Translations under genes and position numbers: made by a program
Part shown: positions 40,371 through 51,098 of the stretch, piece by piece
Layout: each line of letters begins with the position of its first letter
Position numbering within the stretch: the stretch's first letter is position 1
NCBI GenBank assembly: GCA_002718035.1
Contig: PBCX01000011.1
Location: forward strand, 1 to 64,000
Length of the DNA stretch: 64,000 nt
Source: Flavobacteriales bacterium
Lineage (GTDB): Bacteria; Bacteroidota; Bacteroidia; Flavobacteriales; TMED113
Direction of reading: 5' to 3'
The notes under the pieces: generated by a model
Told to the model about the DNA's origin: nothing
What the model saw: only the letters and a program-made list of their open reading frames with translations
Database searches by the model: none

Positions 40371-40919
40371 TTATGCTGTTGTTTTACCTGCTTTTCTTCT
40401 AACTCTTTCACCAACAAACCTAATACCTTTTCCTTTGTATGGGTCATGTTTTCTAAATGATCTAATCTTAGCGCACACTTGACCTAATAAGTGCTTATCA
40501 TGAGATGTTAAAATAATTTTTGGGTTAGATCCCTTTTCAGTTTGGGTCTCAACCTTCACTTCAGGGCATACCTCAAAAACAATATTATGAGAAAATCCTA
40601 ATGAGATGTCTAATTTTTGACCTTGATTGGAAGCTCTAAAACCTACGCCGTGAAGTTCAAGTTCTTTTTTAAATCCTTTTGAAAGACCTTCAACCATATT
40701 AAAAATAAGAGATCTGTATAAACCATGTTTTGATTTCACTTCCTTATCCTCAGATAATCTTTTGATCTCCAAAATTGAATCATTTTTCACAAATTCAAAG
40801 TTTGAATCAACATCAATAGACATAGATTTGTCCCCACATGAAACCACAACTTTCTGATCTTCAAACGAAAAATTAATTTTTTCAGGTATCTCAATAATTT
40901 TTTTTCCTATTCTAGACAT
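40371..40919 (-). CDS. rplF: 50S ribosomal protein L6
   Basis: The 182-residue protein consists of two similar L6 folds: SRIGKKIIEIPEKINFSFEDQ at the start and, in the second half, GKGIRFVGERVRRKAGKTTA, the conserved C-terminal signature. It binds 23S rRNA near the factor-binding site. It begins 12 bp after rpsH. Confidence 0.98.
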   Translation of the reverse strand: MSRIGKKIIEIPEKINFSFEDQKVVVSCGDKSMSIDVDSNFEFVKNDSILEIKRLSEDKEVKSKHGLYRSLIFNMVEGLSKGFKKELELHGVGFRASNQGQKLDISLGFSHNIVFEVCPEVKVETQTEKGSNPKIILTSHDKHLLGQVCAKIRSFRKHDPYKGKGIRFVGERVRRKAGKTTA

Positions 40920-40931
40920 TTTACTTTTTAT

Positions 40932-41330
40932 TTAATATACTAAACATAAAACTTCACCTCCTACATTAATTTTTCTAGCATGTTTATCTGTCATCACTCC
41001 TCTAGAAGTTGAAATAATAGCAATACCTAATCCATTCAAAACTCTTGGTAAACCATCTTTTGGAGAGTAATTTCTTAGTCCAGGCCTACTAACTCTTTTT
41101 ATTTTTTTGATAGCAGGTATTTTTGTTACCAGGTCATACTTTAGAGCAATTCTAATTACACCTTGATTACCATTATCAATAAATTTATAATTTAAAATAT
41201 AACCTTGATCTTTCAATATCTTTGTTATATCCTTTTTTAAATTAGAACACGGTACATCAACAACCTTGTGTTTAGCCATGTAAGCATTTCTAATTTTCGT
41301 TAAATAATTTCCTATAGAATCTGTTATCAT
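40932..41330 (-). CDS. rpsH: 30S ribosomal protein S8
   Basis: The 132-residue protein starts MITDSIGNYLTKIRNAYMAKHK and ends with the family signature GIAIISTSRGVMTDKHARKINVGGEVLCLVY. It binds the central domain of 16S rRNA; in Enterobacteria it also represses the spc operon. I did not test for such a repression site here. Its gene follows rpsN by 12 bp. Confidence 0.98.
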   Translation of the reverse strand: MITDSIGNYLTKIRNAYMAKHKVVDVPCSNLKKDITKILKDQGYILNYKFIDNGNQGVIRIALKYDLVTKIPAIKKIKRVSRPGLRNYSPKDGLPRVLNGLGIAIISTSRGVMTDKHARKINVGGEVLCLVY

Positions 41331-41342
41331 TTTAATACAATT

Positions 41343-41612
41343 TTACCAACTTGATTTTTTTACACCAGGAATTAGTCCTGAATTAGCCATTTTTCTAAAC
41401 ATAACACGAGAAATACCAAATGTTCTCATATAACCCTTAGGCCGACCTGTTATTTTACATCTGTTATGTAATCTGACAGGGGAAGCATTCTTGGGTATAC
41501 TTTGAAGCCCTATGTAATCACCTGCTTCTTTTAACGACTTACGTTTTTCAGCATACTTTGCAACTAAACGTTGACGTTTTATTTCTCTAGCTTTCATTGA
41601 TTCTTTTGCCAT
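41343..41612 (-). CDS. rpsN: 30S ribosomal protein S14 (zinc-free type)
   Basis: The 89-residue protein ([20 protein letters not shown] at the start, [35 protein letters not shown] at the end) has a single Cys in place of the CxxC pairs of zinc-binding S14, so it is the zinc-independent long form. It sits in the 30S head. Neighbours are rplE three bases upstream and rpsH 12 bp downstream. Confidence 0.98.
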   Translation of the reverse strand: MAKESMKAREIKRQRLVAKYAEKRKSLKEAGDYIGLQSIPKNASPVRLHNRCKITGRPKGYMRTFGISRVMFRKMANSGLIPGVKKSSW

Positions 41613-41615
41613 AAT

Positions 41616-42164
41616 CTATTTTCTTTTTTTAAATGGTAATCCAAAACACTCAAGTAAACTTTTAGCATCTTCATCAGATTTTGCTGAAGTGACAAAAGTT
41701 ATATCCATTCCTGTAATTTTTTTAACTTCATCAACCTTGATTTCAGGAAAAATTATTTGCTCTTTTATTCCAACAGTATAGTTACCCCTACCATCAAATC
41801 CTTTCGGATTAATTCCTTGAAAATCTCTGATTCCAGGCATTGAAATTGAAATTAATCTGTCTAGAAATTCATACATACGATTTCTTCTTAAAGTAACTTT
41901 AACACCAATTGGCATTCCTTTTCTGAGCTTAAAGTTAGCTATATCCTTCTTTGACTTTGTTATGATAGATTTCTGTCCAGAAATTTTTGTCATTTCTAAG
42001 CTAGCTTGCTCAATCATTTTTTTATCAGAGACTGCAGAGCCAATTCCTTGACTTAAACAAATTTTTTCAATTTTTGGAACCTCCATTATATTCGCTAAAG
42101 TCAAATCCTTCATTAACTTTGGAACAATCTCTTTTACATATTTTTCTTTTAATCTAGATTTCAT
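41616..42164 (-). CDS. rplE: 50S ribosomal protein L5
   Basis: The 182-residue protein carries the L5 signatures [21 protein letters not shown], then [23 protein letters not shown] and [25 protein letters not shown]. It binds 5S rRNA and contacts P-site tRNA at the central protuberance. Five bases separate it from rplX. Confidence 0.98.
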   Translation of the reverse strand: MKSRLKEKYVKEIVPKLMKDLTLANIMEVPKIEKICLSQGIGSAVSDKKMIEQASLEMTKISGQKSIITKSKKDIANFKLRKGMPIGVKVTLRRNRMYEFLDRLISISMPGIRDFQGINPKGFDGRGNYTVGIKEQIIFPEIKVDEVKKITGMDITFVTSAKSDEDAKSLLECFGLPFKKRK

Positions 42165-42169
42165 TTTAA

Positions 42170-42496
42170 TTATTTTACTAAATCACCTGTTGTTTTAAAG
42201 AATCTTTCTTTTTTTCCAGTTTTTTTATTAATTCTCTTACCTATCTTTGAAGGTTTACCTTTTGAGTCAACCAATAACAGGTTAGAAATATTAATGGATG
42301 CTTCTTTCTTGATAACGCCACCCTTTGGATTATCTTGATTTGGCTTAGTGTGTTTCGACACTAGGTTAGCTCCCTCAACTATTGCAGTATATTTTAATCT
42401 GTTAATTGATATAATTCTACCCTTTTTCCCCTTATCACGACCTGTCATTATCTGAACGTTGTCATCTTTTTTTAAATATGTTTTTTTTATTTTCAT
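42170..42496 (-). CDS. rplX: 50S ribosomal protein L24
   Basis: The 108-residue protein has a KOW motif near its start ([24 protein letters not shown]) and the conserved [25 protein letters not shown]. It starts 50S assembly on the 5' part of 23S rRNA near the tunnel exit. It lies two bases after rplN. Confidence 0.98.
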   Translation of the reverse strand: MKIKKTYLKKDDNVQIMTGRDKGKKGRIISINRLKYTAIVEGANLVSKHTKPNQDNPKGGVIKKEASINISNLLLVDSKGKPSKIGKRINKKTGKKERFFKTTGDLVK

Positions 42497-42498
42497 TT

Positions 42499-42867
42499 TT
42501 ATAATACTTCAGGTGCTAATGAAATTATTTTCATATATTTTTTTTCTCTTAATTCTCTTGCTACAGGACCAAAAACTCTAGTTCCCCTCATTTCATTATT
42601 AGTATCTAACAATACACATGCATTGTCATCAAATCTTATATATGATCCATCTTTTCTCCTAACTTCTTTTTTAGCTCGGACAACAACAGCAGTGCTAACC
42701 TGACCCTTTTTTACAGTCCCATTAGGAGTAGCAGATTTTACAGTAACAACTATTTTATCTCCCAAAGAAGCATATCTTCTTTTAGTTCCACCAAGCACAC
42801 GAATACAAAGAGCCTCTTTTGCTCCTGTATTATCTGCAATTGTTAATCTTGATTCTTGTTGTAACAT
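42499..42867 (-). CDS. rplN: 50S ribosomal protein L14
   Basis: The 122-residue protein begins [27 protein letters not shown], ends with [24 protein letters not shown], and has the standard five-stranded L14 barrel. It forms intersubunit bridges with 16S rRNA and contacts L19. It is two bases after rpsQ. Confidence 0.98.
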   Translation of the reverse strand: MLQQESRLTIADNTGAKEALCIRVLGGTKRRYASLGDKIVVTVKSATPNGTVKKGQVSTAVVVRAKKEVRRKDGSYIRFDDNACVLLDTNNEMRGTRVFGPVARELREKKYMKIISLAPEVL

Positions 42868-42869
42868 AA

Positions 42870-43133
42870 TTATTTAGCTTTTTCAATAATTTTTAATAAT
42901 CTCCAACACTTGTTCTTACTAATAGGTCTTGTTTCCATTATTGATATTTTATCACCAATATTACATTCATTTTTCTCGTCGTGAACAAAAAATTTAGATG
43001 TCTTTTTAATATACTTACCATAAATTCTGTGTTTTACTCTTCTTTCTACAGAAACTACTGCAGATTTATCCATAGCATTACTAGTTACAATTCCTATTCT
43101 TTCCTTTCTTAAATTTCTATTTTTTATTTCCAT
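42870..43133 (-). CDS. rpsQ: 30S ribosomal protein S17
   Basis: The 87-residue OB-fold protein reads [33 protein letters not shown] near the start and [25 protein letters not shown] near the end, the S17 pattern. It binds the 5' domain of 16S rRNA. Three bases separate it from rpmC. Confidence 0.98.
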   Translation of the reverse strand: MEIKNRNLRKERIGIVTSNAMDKSAVVSVERRVKHRIYGKYIKKTSKFFVHDEKNECNIGDKISIMETRPISKNKCWRLLKIIEKAK

Positions 43134-43136
43134 TGT

Positions 43137-43325
43137 TTAAATATCTCTTTTCTTTAATTCAGTGACCATTCTTGCAATATTCCTCCTCGTAAATTTGATT
43201 TGTGACGGGTTTTCAATTTGAGAAACTGAATGTTGCAATTTCATTTTTTGATAATCTACTTTTGTATCAAAAAGTTTCTTTTTCAACTCATCATTTGTCA
43301 TTTCTTTATAAATTTTATTACTCAT
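43137..43325 (-). CDS. rpmC: 50S ribosomal protein L29
   Basis: The 62-residue helical hairpin protein has MTNDELKKKLFDTKVDYQKMKLQHSVSQIENPSQIKFTRRNIARM as its core, matching L29. It lies near the tunnel exit where trigger factor and SRP bind. It follows rplP by nine bases. Confidence 0.97.
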   Translation of the reverse strand: MSNKIYKEMTNDELKKKLFDTKVDYQKMKLQHSVSQIENPSQIKFTRRNIARMVTELKKRDI

Positions 43326-43334
43326 AACAATATA

Positions 43335-43757
43335 TTAGTTTCGTATATAATCTCTTCTTACAACAAATTTAGTCTTAATAGGAAGTTTTTGTGAAGCTAG
43401 TCTTAATGCTTCCTGTGCAACTTCAAAAGATACACCATCTAACTCAAACATTACTCTACCAGGCTTAACAACTGCCACAAAATGTTCAGGCGCACCTTTT
43501 CCTTTTCCCATTCTTACCTCAGCAGGTTTTTTGGTGATGGGCTTATCAGGAAAAACTCTTATCCATAATTGACCCTCTCTTTTCATATAACGAGTTGCAG
43601 CAATACGAGCAGCTTCTATTTGTCTTGATGTCATCCAACACTCTTCCAATGCCTTTATTCCAAATGATCCAAAATCAAGATTACTACCTCTTTGAGCAAG
43701 ACCTTTCATTCTACCCTTTTGCATTTTTCTATATTTTGTTCTCTTAGGTTGTAACAT
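43335..43757 (-). CDS. rplP: 50S ribosomal protein L16
   Basis: The 140-residue protein begins [24 protein letters not shown]. It contains the conserved [24 protein letters not shown] loop near the A-site tRNA elbow, and ends in [11 protein letters not shown]. It joins the 50S subunit late. The gene is four bases after rpsC. Confidence 0.98.
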   Translation of the reverse strand: MLQPKRTKYRKMQKGRMKGLAQRGSNLDFGSFGIKALEECWMTSRQIEAARIAATRYMKREGQLWIRVFPDKPITKKPAEVRMGKGKGAPEHFVAVVKPGRVMFELDGVSFEVAQEALRLASQKLPIKTKFVVRRDYIRN

Positions 43758-43761
43758 ATTT

Positions 43762-44448
43762 CTACTTTTTTCTATTAGTTTTTTTTCTACCTAAATTTAA
43801 AGTTTCAATGGGGGTGAGGTCTCTTTTTCCATAAACTTCGCCTTTAAAAATCCAAACCTTAATACCAATCAATCCATAAGTTGTCAGAGCTTCTTCACAG
43901 GCGTAATCAATATCAGCTCTAAATGTATGTAATGGAATTCTACCCTCCTTCCAACTTTCAGTACGAGCCATCTCAACTCCGTTAAGCCTTCCGGCTACTT
44001 GAATTTTAATACCTAGAGCCCCCATTCGTACAGAGGAAGAAATAGACATTTTTACAGCTTTTCTGTAATTTATTCTACCTTCAATTTGGCGAGCAACGTT
44101 CATTGCAACAAGATAAGCATCAAGCTCTTGTCTTTTAATTTCGAAAATATTCAGTTGAATATCCTTTTTTGTTAACTTTTTTAACTCCTCTTTTAACTTA
44201 TCAACTTCTTGACCTCCTTTTCCTATGATTATACCAGGCCGAGCTGTACTGATCGTTATAGTAATATTTTTTAACCTTTCTATAACTATTTTAGAGACAC
44301 TTGCTTTTGAAAGACGAGCTTTAATATATTTTCTGATTTTATAGTCTTCTGAAAGCCTATCTCCAAAATCTACACCACCATACCAAACTGAATCCCAGCC
44401 TCTTATAAAACCTAATCTATTACCTATTGGATTTGTCTTTTGTCCCAT
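43762..44448 (-). CDS. rpsC: 30S ribosomal protein S3
   Basis: The 228-residue protein has an N-terminal KH domain (about 40-110, with [23 protein letters not shown]) and the C-terminal S3 domain ([35 protein letters not shown]). It helps unwind mRNA at the entry channel with S4 and S5. The C-terminal tail is short compared with many S3 proteins. It follows rplV by five bases. Confidence 0.98.
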   Translation of the reverse strand: MGQKTNPIGNRLGFIRGWDSVWYGGVDFGDRLSEDYKIRKYIKARLSKASVSKIVIERLKNITITISTARPGIIIGKGGQEVDKLKEELKKLTKKDIQLNIFEIKRQELDAYLVAMNVARQIEGRINYRKAVKMSISSSVRMGALGIKIQVAGRLNGVEMARTESWKEGRIPLHTFRADIDYACEEALTTYGLIGIKVWIFKGEVYGKRDLTPIETLNLGRKKTNRKK

Positions 44449-44453
44449 ATTAT

Positions 44454-44879
44454 TTAATTTATTTTAGCTGTTTTTTTTTCAGATTTTTTTTCTTCATCAA
44501 TAATCATAGTAATATGATTAGATCTTTTTCTTATCCTGTGAGCTCTTCCTTGTGGAGCTGGTTGAACTCTCTTTAACATTCTAGCAGAATCAACATATAC
44601 TTCCTTAATAAAAAGATCTGTGTTTTCAATATTTTTATCTTTATTTTTTTGTTTCCAATTAGCCATACATGATAAAAGTAATTTTTCCATCTTACTTGAA
44701 GATTCTTTTCTATCTGTCTTTAAAATGTTTAAAGCTATATTAATATCCAAACCTCTAATTTGATCAGCGATCAATCTCATCTTCCTTGGTGAGGTTGGGC
44801 ATTTCATTAATTTAGCAAAAGCAATTTTTTTGTTTGCTTCCTTAATTACTTTAGATCTATTTTTTTTTCTTACTCCCAT
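44454..44879 (-). CDS. rplV: 50S ribosomal protein L22
   Basis: The 141-residue protein has the L22 core: [28 protein letters not shown] at one end and the long hairpin with [27 protein letters not shown] that lines the exit tunnel and carries macrolide-related positions. The C-terminus has a short Lys-rich extension ([12 protein letters not shown]). It is 13 bp after rpsS. Confidence 0.97.
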   Translation of the reverse strand: MGVRKKNRSKVIKEANKKIAFAKLMKCPTSPRKMRLIADQIRGLDINIALNILKTDRKESSSKMEKLLLSCMANWKQKNKDKNIENTDLFIKEVYVDSARMLKRVQPAPQGRAHRIRKRSNHITMIIDEEKKSEKKTAKIN

Positions 44880-44892
44880 ATTAATTTATCTT

Positions 44893-45159
44893 TTATCTCT
44901 TGTTACCTGAGTGCCCTCTAAAGTTTCTAGTCGGAGAAAACTCACCTAGCTTATGACCAACCATATTTTCAGTAATAAAAACTGGTATAAATTGCTTTCC
45001 ATTGTGAACCGCAATAGTTTGTCCTACGAAATCAGGTATAATCATTGAAGCTCTACTCCATGTCTTTATTACAGATTTCTTATTAGATTCAACTGCTGTT
45101 GTAATTTTTTTTACCAGCTTAACTGAAACAAATGGTCCTTTTTTTAGAGATCTAGCCAT
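44893..45159 (-). CDS. rpsS: 30S ribosomal protein S19
   Basis: The 88-residue protein reads [19 protein letters not shown] at its start and has the conserved [36 protein letters not shown]. It lies in the 30S head with S13 and is the partner of RimM, encoded at 180-698. It starts three bases after rplB. Confidence 0.98.
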   Translation of the reverse strand: MARSLKKGPFVSVKLVKKITTAVESNKKSVIKTWSRASMIIPDFVGQTIAVHNGKQFIPVFITENMVGHKLGEFSPTRNFRGHSGNKR

Positions 45160-45162
45160 ATT

Positions 45163-45984
45163 TTATTTTTTTCTTCGTTCTACAATAAATTTATTTGACG
45201 CTTTTTTCTTTTTTCTTGTTTTAAATCCTTTAGCAGGAATACCGTTTCTTGATCTTGGATGTCCCCCTGAGGATTTTCCTTCACCTCCTCCCATTGGATG
45301 GTCAACAGGGTTCATAGCAACTCCTCTTGTTCTAGGTCTTCTGCCTAACCAACGACTTCTTCCGGCCTTTCCTGATTTTTGTAAATTATTTTCTGAGTTA
45401 GAAAGTGATCCAATTGTTGCAAAGCATGAAGATAATACCATTCTAATTTCTCCGCTGGGTAACTTTAAAGTTACATACTTTCCCTCTCTTGCAACAAGAG
45501 TAGCAAAAGATCCCGCGCTTCTTGCTAGTTCACCTCCCTTTCCGGGTGTTAATTCAATATTATGAACAGCTGTACCAAGTGGAATATCAGAAAGATATAA
45601 AGCATTTCCAGTGTCTGGAGACGCTTTTTTTCCGGATAAGACTTGATCATTAATATTCATACCTTTGGGACAAAGAATATATCTTTTTTCACCATCAGCA
45701 TAGTATAATAGTGCTATTCTTGAACTTCGGTTTGGATCATACTCGATTGTTTTGACTGTAGCAGGAATATCTACTTTCTGTCTTTTAAAATCTATCACTC
45801 TATATTTCTTCTTGTGACCCCCACCAATGTATCTCATTGTCATCTTTCCATCTTTATTCCTACCCCCACTTCTTTTATTTACAGCTAATAAGCTTTTTTC
45901 TGGCTTTGAAGATGTTAGATCAAATGAAGTAACGACTTTAAAACGTTGTCCTGGTGTAGTAGGTTTTAATTTTCTTGTTGCCAT
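45163..45984 (-). CDS. rplB: 50S ribosomal protein L2
   Basis: The 273-residue protein contains the RNA-binding OB fold, the SH3-like domain and the signature [29 protein letters not shown]. The histidine in HPMGGGEG lies close to the peptidyl transferase centre. It is needed for subunit association. One base separates it from rplW upstream. Confidence 0.98.
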   Translation of the reverse strand: MATRKLKPTTPGQRFKVVTSFDLTSSKPEKSLLAVNKRSGGRNKDGKMTMRYIGGGHKKKYRVIDFKRQKVDIPATVKTIEYDPNRSSRIALLYYADGEKRYILCPKGMNINDQVLSGKKASPDTGNALYLSDIPLGTAVHNIELTPGKGGELARSAGSFATLVAREGKYVTLKLPSGEIRMVLSSCFATIGSLSNSENNLQKSGKAGRSRWLGRRPRTRGVAMNPVDHPMGGGEGKSSGGHPRSRNGIPAKGFKTRKKKKASNKFIVERRKK

Positions 45985-45985
45985 T

Positions 45986-46273
45986 TTAATTATTATAAAA
46001 ATCTATACTATTATCCTTTTTCAATCTAACTATTGCTTTCTTAAGTGAATTTGTTTTACCCTTAATAACCCCTGTTTTAGTAAATCTACTTTTCTCTTTA
46101 CCTCTATAGACCATGGTCCTAACAGATAAAACTTTAACGCCGTAATTATTTTCAACTGCTTTTTTTATTTCGATTTTATTTGCTTTCCTATTAACAATAA
46201 AACCGTAATCATTCAGCGACTCTGTTTTTTGAGTCATTTTTTCTGTTACAATTGGCTTAATAATTACATTCAT
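45986..46273 (-). CDS. rplW: 50S ribosomal protein L23
   Basis: The 95-residue protein has the L23 pattern [51 protein letters not shown]. It lies at the tunnel exit and is the main docking site for trigger factor and SRP. It is seven bases after rplD. Confidence 0.98.
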   Translation of the reverse strand: MNVIIKPIVTEKMTQKTESLNDYGFIVNRKANKIEIKKAVENNYGVKVLSVRTMVYRGKEKSRFTKTGVIKGKTNSLKKAIVRLKKDNSIDFYNN

Positions 46274-46280
46274 TTTAAAA

Positions 46281-46907
46281 TTACTTTAATATGTTCTCTA
46301 TTTTCTTAATTGCCGCCTCTGAAATAACTATTTTATTCGCATTCATGAGAGAATAAATATTTAATTCATCCGAATTCAACACACTTACTTTTTCAACATT
46401 TTTTGAAGAAAGTAAAAGGTTGTTATTTTTTGTTTCTGAAATTAACAATGATTTCGCAGAATTTATACCCAAATCTGTTAACATTTTTATACATTTTTTT
46501 GAGCTAGGTTTATCAAAAGAAAACTGATCTAAAACTAAGATACTTTTACTTGCAATCTTTGAAGAAAAAACAGATTTCTTTGCCAATTTTCTAACCTTTT
46601 TATTAAGCTTAAATGAGTAGTCTCTTGGTAATGGCCCAAAAGTTCTACCCCCTCCTCTAAATAACGGAGACTTTATACTACCAGCTCTAGCGGTACCTGT
46701 TCCCTTTTGTTTCTTTATCTTTCTTGTACTTCCAGTGATTTCAGATCTAGGCTTTGCTTTATGAGTACCTTGACGGTTATTTGCCATAAATTGCTTAACA
46801 GCTAGATAAACAACATGATCATTAGGTTCAATTTTGAACACCTTATCGCTAAGAGATATCTCTTTCCCAGTTTCTTTACCCTCTATATTTAATACTTTTA
46901 ATTTCAT
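46281..46907 (-). CDS. rplD: 50S ribosomal protein L4
   Basis: The 208-residue protein has the extended tunnel loop (HKAKPRSEITGSTRKIKKQKGTGTARAGSIKSPLFRGGG) and a globular part on the 50S surface. In E. coli L4 represses the S10 operon; no test of that is possible here. It follows rplC by six bases. Confidence 0.97.
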   Translation of the reverse strand: MKLKVLNIEGKETGKEISLSDKVFKIEPNDHVVYLAVKQFMANNRQGTHKAKPRSEITGSTRKIKKQKGTGTARAGSIKSPLFRGGGRTFGPLPRDYSFKLNKKVRKLAKKSVFSSKIASKSILVLDQFSFDKPSSKKCIKMLTDLGINSAKSLLISETKNNNLLLSSKNVEKVSVLNSDELNIYSLMNANKIVISEAAIKKIENILK

Positions 46908-46913
46908 AATATT

Positions 46914-47570
46914 CTAATTAGTTATTTCAACATAACTATTTTTAGGACCTGGTATAGCACCTTTAACCAACATTATATTTTTATCAGTAATTATTTTCAT
47001 AATTTTTAAATTTTGGTACGTAAATCTTTTTCCTCCCATTCTACCTGCCATTCTCATACCTTTAAAGACTCTTGCAGGATATGAAGCAGCACCAATAGAA
47101 CCAGGCGCTCTCATTCTATTATGTTGCCCGTGAGTAGCATCACCAACTCCTCTAAAACCATGTCTTTTTACCACACCTTGAAAACCTCTACCTTTACTTT
47201 TACCACTAACATCTACAAATTCACCTTCCTTAAAAACACTATTAATAGTAAAAACATCACCTACTTTTAACTCTTCTCTAGAGTTATTTCCATCTTGGTC
47301 AGAAATTTCAACATCAAATATTGAAAACTCCTTATAAACCTTTTTAGGTGTTGCCTTTGAGTTTTTTAAATGACCAATTTCTGTCTTTAAAGCTTTTCTT
47401 AAATGCTTGTCATCATAACCGACCTGTATAGAGTTATAACCTTCTGTTTCCAACTTTTTGATCTGAGTAACCACACACGGACCTGCTTGAATAATTGTAC
47501 ATGCAGTATTAAGTCCATCAGCATCAAAAATGCTAGTCATTCCTATTTTTTTTCCTAATATCCCAGCCAT
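46914..47570 (-). CDS. rplC: 50S ribosomal protein L3
   Basis: The 218-residue protein begins MAGILGKKIGMTSIFDADGLNTACTII. It has the long central finger GKSKGRGFQGVVKRHGFRGVGDATHGQHNRMRAPGSIG that reaches the peptidyl transferase centre, with the Gln that is methylated by PrmB in other bacteria (HGQHN). Its gene is nine bases after rpsJ. Confidence 0.98.
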   Translation of the reverse strand: MAGILGKKIGMTSIFDADGLNTACTIIQAGPCVVTQIKKLETEGYNSIQVGYDDKHLRKALKTEIGHLKNSKATPKKVYKEFSIFDVEISDQDGNNSREELKVGDVFTINSVFKEGEFVDVSGKSKGRGFQGVVKRHGFRGVGDATHGQHNRMRAPGSIGAASYPARVFKGMRMAGRMGGKRFTYQNLKIMKIITDKNIMLVKGAIPGPKNSYVEITN

Positions 47571-47579
47571 AATTTTTAA

Positions 47580-47891
47580 TTAAACTTTAATTTCTACTTC
47601 AACACCACTAGGTAACTCTAACTTCATAAGCGCATCCACAGTTTTGTTAGCGTTAGTTGCACAAAAAATATCTAATAATCTTTTGAATGAACTTAACTCA
47701 AATTGCTCTCTTGCTTTTTTATTTACATGAGGGGATTTTAAAACTGTAAAATGTTTTTTATGGGTCGGTAATGGGATAGGCCCACTTACAACAGCACCAG
47801 TTGGTTTAACAGTTTTAACAATTTTTTCAGCAGTTCTATCTACTAAATTGTGATCGTATGATTTTAATTTTATTCTAATTTTTTGACTCAT
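47580..47891 (-). CDS. rpsJ: 30S ribosomal protein S10 (NusE)
   Basis: The 103-residue protein reads [43 protein letters not shown], the S10 signature. It is a 30S head protein and also acts with NusB in antitermination. It follows fusA by four bases; tuf, which lies at this point in Proteobacteria, is absent, as in other Bacteroidota. Confidence 0.98.
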   Translation of the reverse strand: MSQKIRIKLKSYDHNLVDRTAEKIVKTVKPTGAVVSGPIPLPTHKKHFTVLKSPHVNKKAREQFELSSFKRLLDIFCATNANKTVDALMKLELPSGVEVEIKV

Positions 47892-47895
47892 AACT

Positions 47896-50001
47896 TTAAG
47901 CCTCTATTTTTTTTACTTTGTTAATTACTTCTTGTGCAATATTTTTTGGAGCTTCTTGAAAATTAAAAAACTCCATAGTTGATGTTGCTCTACCAGATGT
48001 TATTGTTCTTAAATCAGTAACATATCCAAACATTTCTGATAAAGGAACCTTAGCATTTATAATTGTAGCTCCACTTCTTTCATTAGTACCTTCAATTAAA
48101 CCTCTCCTTTTATTTAAATCTCCTATTACATCTCCCATATTTTCTTCAGGTGTAACAACTTCTAGTTTCATAATAGGTTCTAATAAGATGGGGCTACACT
48201 TTGGTAAAGCTTCTTTAAATGCAAGCTTAGCACAAATTTCAAATGATAAAGAATCCGAGTCAACAGCATGATACGAACCATCAGTTAAAGTTACTTGCAT
48301 AGAATCTATTTCAAAACCAGCTAAAACTCCATTACCCATTGCCTGTTTAAAACCCTTTTCAACAGAGGGAATATACTCTCTTGGAATATTTCCACCCTTG
48401 ATTTTATTTATAAAATTAAATCCTGGATTTTCAGGGTCATTATTTGGCTCTATTGTAAACACAATATCGGCAAATTTACCTCTTCCTCCTGTTTGTTTTT
48501 TGTATATTTCTCTGTGTTCAGTAGAGCCTGAAATTGCTTCTTTATAATTAACTTGAGGAGCTCCTTGAGTACATTCAACCGAAAACTCTCTCTTGAGCCT
48601 ATCTATTAAAACCTCAAGATGTAGTTCGCCCATACCAGAAATAATAGTTTGACCAGAGTCATCATCAGTTTTAACTTGAAATGTTGGATCTTCTTCAGAA
48701 AGTTTTGCTAATCCGTTCCCTAATTTATCTAGATCAGCCTTAGTTTTTGGCTCAACCGCAATACCAATTACTGGTTCTGGAAATTCCATTGATTCTAAGG
48801 AGACCGGAGCATTCTCAGTACATAATGTGTCACCTGTTTTAATATTTTTAAATCCTACAGCAGCACCGATATCACCTGCCTCAATGACATCAAGAGAATT
48901 TCTATTGTTTGAGTGCATTTGGAAAATCCTACTAATTCTTTCTTTAGCACCAGATCTTGTATTCAACACATAAGAACCTGCATTAAGCTTCCCTGAATAA
49001 ACTCTAAAAAAACAAAGTCTACCAACAAAAGGGTCAGTTGCAATCTTAAATGCTAAAGCACTAAATGGCTGTTCATTTGAAGGACCTCTTTTTACTAACT
49101 CATCGTTAGAAGGGTCTATGCCTTCAACTTCACCAACATCTAAAGGACTAGGTAAATACAACATTACATTATCAAGTGCCGTTTGAACTCCTTTATTTTT
49201 AAAAGCAGAACCACACATTAAAGGAGTAACCGACATGTTTAGTGTTGCTGTTCTTAATGCTCTTTCAATTTCTTCAGGAGTGATTGTCTCAGGGTTATCA
49301 AAATATTTTTCCATTAAAACCTCATCTGATTCGGCAACAGCCTCTAATAATTTCTCTCTCCACGTCTCGGCCTCAATCTTTAAGTCCTCTGGTATATCTA
49401 GTTCCTCATATGTCATACCTAAATCTTCTTCATTCCAAATGATTGCTTTCATTTTAATTAAATCAACAACACCTTTAAAATCATCCTCAGCACCTATTGG
49501 TATCTGAATTGGAACAGGGTTTCCATTTAACCTATCTTTAATTTGGTCTACACATCTAAAAAAATCAGCACCAATCCTATCCATTTTATTAACAAAGCCT
49601 ATTCTAGGTACTTTATAACGATCTGCTTGCCTCCAAACAGTTTCTGACTGTGGCTCAACACCACCAGAGGCGCAAAAAAGTGCAATCGCACCATCTAAAA
49701 CTCTCAAAGATCTTTCAACTTCAACTGTAAAATCAACGTGACCTGGTGTGTCAATTATATTCATTTTAAACTCATCACCTCTAAACTTCCAGTTTGTTGT
49801 TGTCGCAGCAGATGTAATTGTAATTCCTCTCTCCTGCTCTTGCTCCATCCAATCCATAGTAGCTGCCCCATCATGAACCTCTCCAATTTTATGACTTAAC
49901 CCTGTATAATATAGTATACGTTCAGTCGTGGTAGTTTTACCAGCATCTATGTGTGCCATAATACCAATGTTTCTCGTATATTTTAGGTCTCTTTTTGACA
50001 T
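47896..50001 (-). CDS. fusA: Translation elongation factor G
   Basis: The 701-residue GTPase has the G1 P-loop [20 protein letters not shown]3 [25 protein letters not shown]4 [10 protein letters not shown], and the domain III-V sequence with [18 protein letters not shown]. Domain IV carries [15 protein letters not shown] and the tip NGVLAGFEI. It moves tRNA and mRNA after peptide bond formation. Length is that of the main EF-G. Fusidic-acid-related positions were not compared in detail. It follows rpsG by five bases. Confidence 0.98.
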   Translation of the reverse strand: MSKRDLKYTRNIGIMAHIDAGKTTTTERILYYTGLSHKIGEVHDGAATMDWMEQEQERGITITSAATTTNWKFRGDEFKMNIIDTPGHVDFTVEVERSLRVLDGAIALFCASGGVEPQSETVWRQADRYKVPRIGFVNKMDRIGADFFRCVDQIKDRLNGNPVPIQIPIGAEDDFKGVVDLIKMKAIIWNEEDLGMTYEELDIPEDLKIEAETWREKLLEAVAESDEVLMEKYFDNPETITPEEIERALRTATLNMSVTPLMCGSAFKNKGVQTALDNVMLYLPSPLDVGEVEGIDPSNDELVKRGPSNEQPFSALAFKIATDPFVGRLCFFRVYSGKLNAGSYVLNTRSGAKERISRIFQMHSNNRNSLDVIEAGDIGAAVGFKNIKTGDTLCTENAPVSLESMEFPEPVIGIAVEPKTKADLDKLGNGLAKLSEEDPTFQVKTDDDSGQTIISGMGELHLEVLIDRLKREFSVECTQGAPQVNYKEAISGSTEHREIYKKQTGGRGKFADIVFTIEPNNDPENPGFNFINKIKGGNIPREYIPSVEKGFKQAMGNGVLAGFEIDSMQVTLTDGSYHAVDSDSLSFEICAKLAFKEALPKCSPILLEPIMKLEVVTPEENMGDVIGDLNKRRGLIEGTNERSGATIINAKVPLSEMFGYVTDLRTITSGRATSTMEFFNFQEAPKNIAQEVINKVKKIEA

Positions 50002-50006
50002 TTTAT

Positions 50007-50480
50007 TTATATTTTAAAGTGAGAAAAGGCTTTATTAGATTCAGCCATTTTATGAACTTCTGTTTTCTTCTTAAAAGCACCTCCTTCCTCATTGGACGCA
50101 GCAATTATTTCAGCAGCTAATTTTTCTGACATAGTTTTTCCATTTCTTTTTCTTGAAAAATTAATTAACCATGACATACCCATGGATATTTTTCTTTCTG
50201 GCCTTATAGGCATTGGAATTTGAAAAGTAGCACCACCTACTCTTCTACTTCTAACCTCAACTTCTGGCATAATATTGGAAAGTGATTTTTTCCAAACTAC
50301 CAAAGGATCCTCATCTATGCTTTCGTGCTTTTTTACTATATCTAAAGCATTATAAAATATTTTAAACGCTTTTTGTTTGTTTCCACTAATCATAAGACAA
50401 TTAACAAACCTTGTCACAAGCTTGTCTCCAAATTTTGGATCAGGTAATAAAATTCTTTTTTTAGCCCTTGATTTTCTCAT
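50007..50480 (-). CDS. rpsG: 30S ribosomal protein S7
   Basis: The 157-residue protein has [30 protein letters not shown] at its start and the conserved [23 protein letters not shown] hairpin, followed by the C-terminal basic stretch. It starts assembly of the 30S head and lies at the mRNA exit. In Proteobacteria it represses the str operon. It is six bases after rpsL. Confidence 0.98.
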   Translation of the reverse strand: MRKSRAKKRILLPDPKFGDKLVTRFVNCLMISGNKQKAFKIFYNALDIVKKHESIDEDPLVVWKKSLSNIMPEVEVRSRRVGGATFQIPMPIRPERKISMGMSWLINFSRKRNGKTMSEKLAAEIIAASNEEGGAFKKKTEVHKMAESNKAFSHFKI

Positions 50481-50486
50481 TTCTAA

Positions 50487-50864
50487 TTACTTTTTTTTAG
50501 GTTTTTTCGAACCATATTTTGACCTTCTTTGATTTCTTCCTTCAACTCCTGCCGTATCTAATGCCCCTCTTACAATATGATATCTAACACCAGGTAAGTC
50601 TTTTACTCTTCCTCCTCTTACCAGAACAATGGAGTGCTCTTGTAAATTATGACCTTCTCCTGGAATATATGCATTAACCTCATTACCATTAGTTAGCCTT
50701 ACTCTGGCTACTTTTCTCATAGCAGAGTTTGGTTTTTTTGGAGTTGTTGTATAAACCCTAGTACAAACCCCTCTTCTTTGCGGGCAAGTATCAAGCGCAC
50801 CCGATTTACTCTTGCTTTTAAAGACTTTTCTCCCCTTTCTTATCAATTGTTGTATAGTTGGCAT
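50487..50864 (-). CDS. rpsL: 30S ribosomal protein S12
   Basis: The 125-residue protein contains [21 protein letters not shown], the decoding loop [21 protein letters not shown] (Lys at the streptomycin-critical position, wild type) and the second loop [12 protein letters not shown]. It monitors codon-anticodon pairing. As the first gene of the superoperon it is preceded by a promoter at 50926-50956 and a leader of about 55 nt. Confidence 0.98.
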   Translation of the reverse strand: MPTIQQLIRKGRKVFKSKSKSGALDTCPQRRGVCTRVYTTTPKKPNSAMRKVARVRLTNGNEVNAYIPGEGHNLQEHSIVLVRGGRVKDLPGVRYHIVRGALDTAGVEGRNQRRSKYGSKKPKKK

Positions 50865-51098
50865 ATTTAAAAATTATTAATTTATAATCCCTCTAAAAAA
50901 AGCATAGCCTTCCCTAAAAGGTGTGCAAATCTATAATTTTTAATTTTTATATCAAACCATATTATTTTTTTTTTTTTAAAATAATTTAAATAAAAGATTC
51001 AAAGCTCTGTTATTTAGATAGTTACAGTTTTAATAAAAACTTAACCAAATCATTGCAACAGATTTATTAAAAAAATATATATTTATGAATTAAAAAAA
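50865..51098. other. Divergent intergenic region between rpsL and uvrD
   Basis: The 234-bp region holds the leftward rpsL promoter and a T14-A3 homopolymer-rich stretch (about 50963-50980). No ORF or RNA gene is recognised. The rightward uvrD promoter is not clear; TATATTTA just before the gene (about 51078) is one mismatch from TAnnTTTG. Confidence 0.6.
50926..50956 (-). promoter_or_regulatory. Bacteroidota-type promoter of the str-S10-spc-alpha superoperon
   Basis: On the minus strand a -33 TTTG (50953-50956) is followed by a 19-bp spacer and a -7 TAGATTTG (50926-50933), both exact matches to the Bacteroidota primary sigma factor consensus with normal spacing. The start site would be near 50919, about 55 nt before the rpsL start codon. 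This is the clearest such promoter in the window. Confidence 0.75.
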